From Verrucomicrobiota bacterium (GTDB lineage Bacteria; Verrucomicrobiota; Verrucomicrobiia; Limisphaerales; SIBE01): a stretch of DNA of 32,432 nt. Both the position numbers and the translations under genes were made by a program. This document shows, one piece after another, positions 29,959 through 32,432 of the stretch. The stretch's first letter is position 1; each line of letters starts with the position of its first letter. The notes under the pieces were generated by a model, which was not told the DNA's origin, ran no database searches, and saw only the letters and a program-made list of their open reading frames with translations. The DNA lies in NCBI GenBank assembly GCA_016871515.1, contig VHDE01000056.1:1-32432 (forward strand). Direction: 5' to 3'.

Positions 29959-31080
29959 TCATTTCTTCCGAGTGCGATCGTGAACTAAGTGGGCTGGCTC
30001 CGCTTCGATTCTCGCTTCAAAGTGAAGCGGCTCAAACGTGCTCTCGATGGCCCTGGCCTGTCCATCGCGGCCTGAAGCCTGCGCTTTGATCATGATTTCC
30101 AAAACATGAAAAGCATGTTCGGGCGTGACCACAGGGCGAGCTTTCCCACGAATACATTCTACGGCGTGACGCAGCCCGTCGGTCCAAGGCCAATCAGGAT
30201 CGGTTTCTTTAAAGAGTTGCCACGATCCCATATTGTTTTGCCAGAGTTCGTAGCCGTCCGGGTCCCAATCGTCCCCGAGCATCTGCAGCGTACCCTTGGT
30301 GCCGTACAGTTCAATCGCAGGGGAGCGATATTGCTGCAACGTAAAGCCCGTCGTCACAACGCCAAAAGCTGACTCGCCAAAATCGATCAACACGTGTGCG
30401 TTATCTTCGGCTTGAGCGCGCATCGTCTTGCCGTTAACAACGCGCTCAGGAATGGCGATTCCGGTCATTGCTGTCACGCGCTTCGCGGGACCAAGCAGAC
30501 CAGTCAACGTTGTGATGCTGTACACTCCCAGGTCGAATAGCGCTCCACCGCCAGGACGATAAAACCAACTGCCCCAAGACGGTCCAGCCCATCCATACCG
30601 ACCGCGGGCGGAAACGACTTTGCCAATGTCTCCGCGGCGAATGCGGCAACCCATTGTTTGAAAGGTGGGACTCAATACCGTAAAAGGAGCGCAGAACAAG
30701 TGCCGTCGGCTCCGCCGCGCCAATTCAGCAAGCTCACGCGCTTCCTCGAGGTCAACCGACATCGGCTTCTCGACCAGCACATGTTTGCCCGCCTTCAACG
30801 CTGCACGCGTGAGCGGGCCATGCGCTAGCATCGAGGTTAACACCAGAACGAGCTCTACATTGCGGCGCTCAATGATTTCGTCGGCGTCGGTGGTGAAGTT
30901 TGCGATACCTAACTGCTTCGCGATTCGACGTTGATTGCGGCGTCCGCAAGCGGCGACAATCTCGGCCTGGCCTTTCGCTTGGAGCCGTTCGAGCAACTTC
31001 ATGTACGCGCTCAGCACGCTGCCGCAACCGATAATGCCGATCCTGACTGGTTTGGATTTCAAGCTCTCTTCGTAGCGCAC
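29959..31080 (-). CDS. Gfo/Idh/MocA family oxidoreductase
   Basis: A 373-residue NAD(P)-dependent oxidoreductase. The Rossmann motif is VRIGIIGCGSVLSAY and the catalytic-type EKPMSV sits in AGKHVLVEKPMSVD, followed by FDLGVYSI in the C-terminal domain. These enzymes act on sugars, inositols or related polyols. The start is unsettled: GTG at 31080 lies inside a family A repeat arm, TTG at 31062 just after it, and the open frame reaches 31140 through the repeat. Similarity begins at VRIGI. It is followed by the EamA transporter after 4 bases, suggesting oxidation plus transport of a substrate. Confidence 0.9.
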   Translation of the reverse strand: MRYEESLKSKPVRIGIIGCGSVLSAYMKLLERLQAKGQAEIVAACGRRNQRRIAKQLGIANFTTDADEIIERRNVELVLVLTSMLAHGPLTRAALKAGKHVLVEKPMSVDLEEARELAELARRSRRHLFCAPFTVLSPTFQTMGCRIRRGDIGKVVSARGRYGWAGPSWGSWFYRPGGGALFDLGVYSITTLTGLLGPAKRVTAMTGIAIPERVVNGKTMRAQAEDNAHVLIDFGESAFGVVTTGFTLQQYRSPAIELYGTKGTLQMLGDDWDPDGYELWQNNMGSWQLFKETDPDWPWTDGLRHAVECIRGKARPVVTPEHAFHVLEIMIKAQASGRDGQARAIESTFEPLHFEARIEAEPAHLVHDRTRKK

Positions 31081-31430
31081 AGTTTCACTCCGCTGTATCG
31101 CCGACTTGCAGTCGGCAGCGCGTTCGCTGAGCGTAGGCACTCAACCCTGCGGGAAGGCCACAGAATGAGAATCTGCCAAGCAGCAGGTGAACGTTGCCCC
31201 TCTCCCTTACCCACTCCCCATCCGATGGGGCGAGGGAAAAGAAAAAGAGTTTTTGCGAACGGTCAATGTCCGATGGCTGAACGCGCTCAACGTTCAGGTC
31301 TTTTCCCTCCCCCCATCGGATGGGGAGTGGGTAAGGGAGAGGGGCAACGCGACTGTCAGCTACTGCAGTCTTCCGTCGCCCAAGGGCGGCTGAAAGTCTG
31401 CGATACAGCGGAGTGAAACTGTGCGTTACG
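31071..31430. repeat. Nested inverted repeats: family A outside, 49-bp CCCTCTCC-type inside
   Basis: The outer arms are 31071-31101 and 31400-31430 (31 bases, one mismatch). The inner arms are 31192-31240 and 31301-31349 (49 bases, one mismatch), starting CGTTGCCCCTCTCCCTTACC and containing CCCCATCCGATGGGG. The spacer is 60 bases. A near-perfect 49-bp stem should form strongly in DNA or RNA. It lies between the Gfo/Idh gene and the FGE fragment; no gene is seen inside. The left arm contains the GTG start of the Gfo/Idh gene. Confidence 0.85.
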
Positions 31431-31449
31431 AAGAGCTTCGGTTGCATTC

Positions 31450-31827
31450 TTACGGCTTGGCTGAAGCGGCGTTTTTTCTCACACACCGAAAGCCGTAGAT
31501 ATCATAGCCGAAGCAAACGTCCGAGTAGCCGGGGTTCTCATTGTAACGATAGCCCGATCGGCAACTCTCCGCGCTGAATCGCCAACCGCCACCGCGCAGC
31601 ACCTTATTCTGGCCTTCGTTAGGCCCGCGCGGGTCTTGCTGCGGTGATTCTTGATAATAGTCCACCTTGTAGAAGTCGTTGCACCATTCCCAAACGTTCC
31701 CGCAAATGTCGTAGAGGCCCCAAGGATTGGGTTGCTTCTGTCCAACCGGCCGCGGGTGGCCGCCCGAACTTTTCTCAAACCAGGCGTAATCACGAAGCTT
31801 TGCAGGGTTACTGATAGGCATTTGCTT
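31450..31827 (-). pseudogene. C-terminal fragment of a SUMF1/FGE-type protein, cut by IS91
   Basis: The 3' part of a formylglycine-generating-enzyme-fold gene. The family motifs PNPWGLYDICGNVWEWCNDFY, KVLRGGGWRFSAESCRSGYR and a terminal YDIYGFRCVRK are present. Upstream of AKLRDYAWF (about residue 155 of the open frame) the sequence is unrelated and belongs to the IS91 end. In true FGE the segment after GG has a catalytic Cys (RGGSW.C); here it reads GGGWRF, so it would not have been a standard aerobic FGE but one of the many SUMF1-fold relatives. The 5' part should lie beyond the IS element, outside the window. Confidence 0.8.
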
Positions 31828-32105
31828 TTTCGACGTGGCTGAAGTGTGCCTGGCTGGGGGTGGCCATTCAAGGCGAAACGCGGCAGAATTGTCGCCCCTG
31901 GCGGGTGCTTGGTCGGCCTTCGGGGCTGCTGGGCGGCCGCCTGCCCGCCTCGAAGGCGGTCGTAGCCTCCAGCAAGGCCGCTCAGGGCACCACATCGGCT
32001 GGAAACGGTGTTGGCGCTGACCGTCCAAGGTGCAGTTCACCGTCGAGCAGATGCCCCGCCGCGCGCGCGGCGCCACTGCTCCACCGGTTCCGCTGGCCCT
32101 GAGCC
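31828..32105. mobile_element. 3' terminal region of an IS91-family element
   Basis: This noncoding stretch runs between the transposase stop and the FGE fragment. It holds GC-rich palindromes: CCGCCT-CGA-AGGCGG at 31945-31959, GGCGGCCGCC near 31932-31941 and GCCGCGCGCGCGGC at 32058-32071. In IS91 elements the origin-like end (oriIS), with hairpins, lies downstream of the transposase gene, which fits this place. The exact left boundary, near 31825-31835, is an estimate from where FGE similarity starts. Confidence 0.6.
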
Positions 32106-32432
32106 TCAGCCCGCAACCGAGACCTTCGCCGAGGGCGGGGCGCGTGCCGCTTGCTCCTCCCACAGTCCGCAGTGGCGCAGAATTTTCTCGATCACCTCGG
32201 TCTGATGCCGCTCGATGAAGGCGATGATTTTCATCTCCGCGCCACACTGGGGACAGCGAATTGGGTCCGACGCGTACACCTGTTTGATCAGCGCCGCCCA
32301 GCCTCTGCGAGCCTCCCGCGCTGAGGGGGAACGGGCGGGAATCCCCGTTCCGCCCGGCGTCGGTTGCCGTTGCGCCCGCTGGCCCCGCGTCTTGTTCGAG
32401 TACCCTCCGTAGTAGCGCACCAGATGGCTGCC
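32106..32432 (-). CDS. IS91-family transposase, C-terminal part (runs off the window)
   Basis: The frame is open from the window edge to a stop at 32106, about 108 codons. It reads HLVRYYGGYSNKTRGQ, then RRGWAALIKQVYASDPIRCP, QCGAEMKIIAFIE and IEKILRHCGLW, the standard C-terminus of IS91-type Y2 transposases with its CPxCG zinc knuckle. The catalytic Y2 domain would lie beyond the right edge. Transcription points toward the FGE fragment, so the element's 3' end faces it. Confidence 0.9.
   Translation of the reverse strand, partial: GSHLVRYYGGYSNKTRGQRAQRQPTPGGTGIPARSPSAREARRGWAALIKQVYASDPIRCPQCGAEMKIIAFIERHQTEVIEKILRHCGLWEEQAARAPPSAKVSVAG

Noticed and set aside
30931..31416. 161-codon plus-strand frame over the repeat block at 31.1-31.4 kb
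   Set aside because: Most of its translation is the inverted repeats themselves and it overlaps the Gfo/Idh gene antisense.
31450..32247. 265-codon frame taken as one intact gene
   Set aside because: Only the last 120 or so codons match the SUMF1/FGE fold. The rest is low-complexity translation of the IS91 end and overlaps the transposase gene.

Overview
The window looks like chromosomal DNA of a diderm bacterium of the Verrucomicrobiota, probably of the Pedosphaera/Limisphaera type. This is an inference from several signs. The gene content includes LPS-export genes (kdsC, lptC/A-like, lptB, lptD) alongside a prepilin-like protein with an H-X9-DG motif, HPr kinase plus HPr, and GatCA. Interspersed hairpin repeats are abundant, and recognisable Shine-Dalgarno sequences are scarce. 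No tRNA, rRNA or CRISPR array was recognised.

Left part (1-7159): ileS is followed by a small orphan protein resembling the phage ABA-sandwich domain, then a cluster of diverged hairpin repeats. Next comes an LPS-export run, kdsC - lptC/A fusion - lptB. The lptC/A gene is notable: one polypeptide carries an N-terminal membrane anchor, an LptC-like segment and three consecutive OstA/LptA-like modules.

Decay and toxin-antitoxin patch (7160-9850): this holds a frameshifted two-component-regulator propeller/Y_Y_Y remnant, a vapBC-like pair with several frameshifts, an apparently intact HEPN/MNT pair, a DUF5678-like remnant and two unrecognised small genes. It lies between lptB and hprK, where the proteobacterial rpoN locus carries rpoN, hpf and ptsN.

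Middle part (9996-21500): hprK and the HPr gene (regulatory phosphotransferase), gatC and gatA (transamidosome), a PIN/RHH toxin-antitoxin pair, a double CDGSH iron-sulfur protein, argG, a DUF1015 protein, a small membrane protein, an S4 RNA-binding protein, an amidohydrolase, a prepilin-like protein, a zinc alcohol dehydrogenase and a coiled-coil lipoprotein. HprK has Met where the family has its active-site His.

Right part (21500-32432): a possible small ORF with a strong terminator, a repeat pair, lptD (no cysteine in the mature protein), plsY overlapping a GNAT gene, mgtE, a ROK kinase with a homocysteine-methyltransferase-like gene, an EamA transporter with a Gfo/Idh/MocA oxidoreductase, a nested inverted-repeat structure, and a SUMF1/FGE-type gene cut by an IS91-family element that runs off the right edge.

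Two repeat families recur. Family A (core CGTAACGCAGACTTGCAGTC) and family B (core AGGACAGGCGTCTCGCCTG) occur mostly as inverted pairs in intergenic gaps. In places they supply stop or start codons to neighbouring genes.
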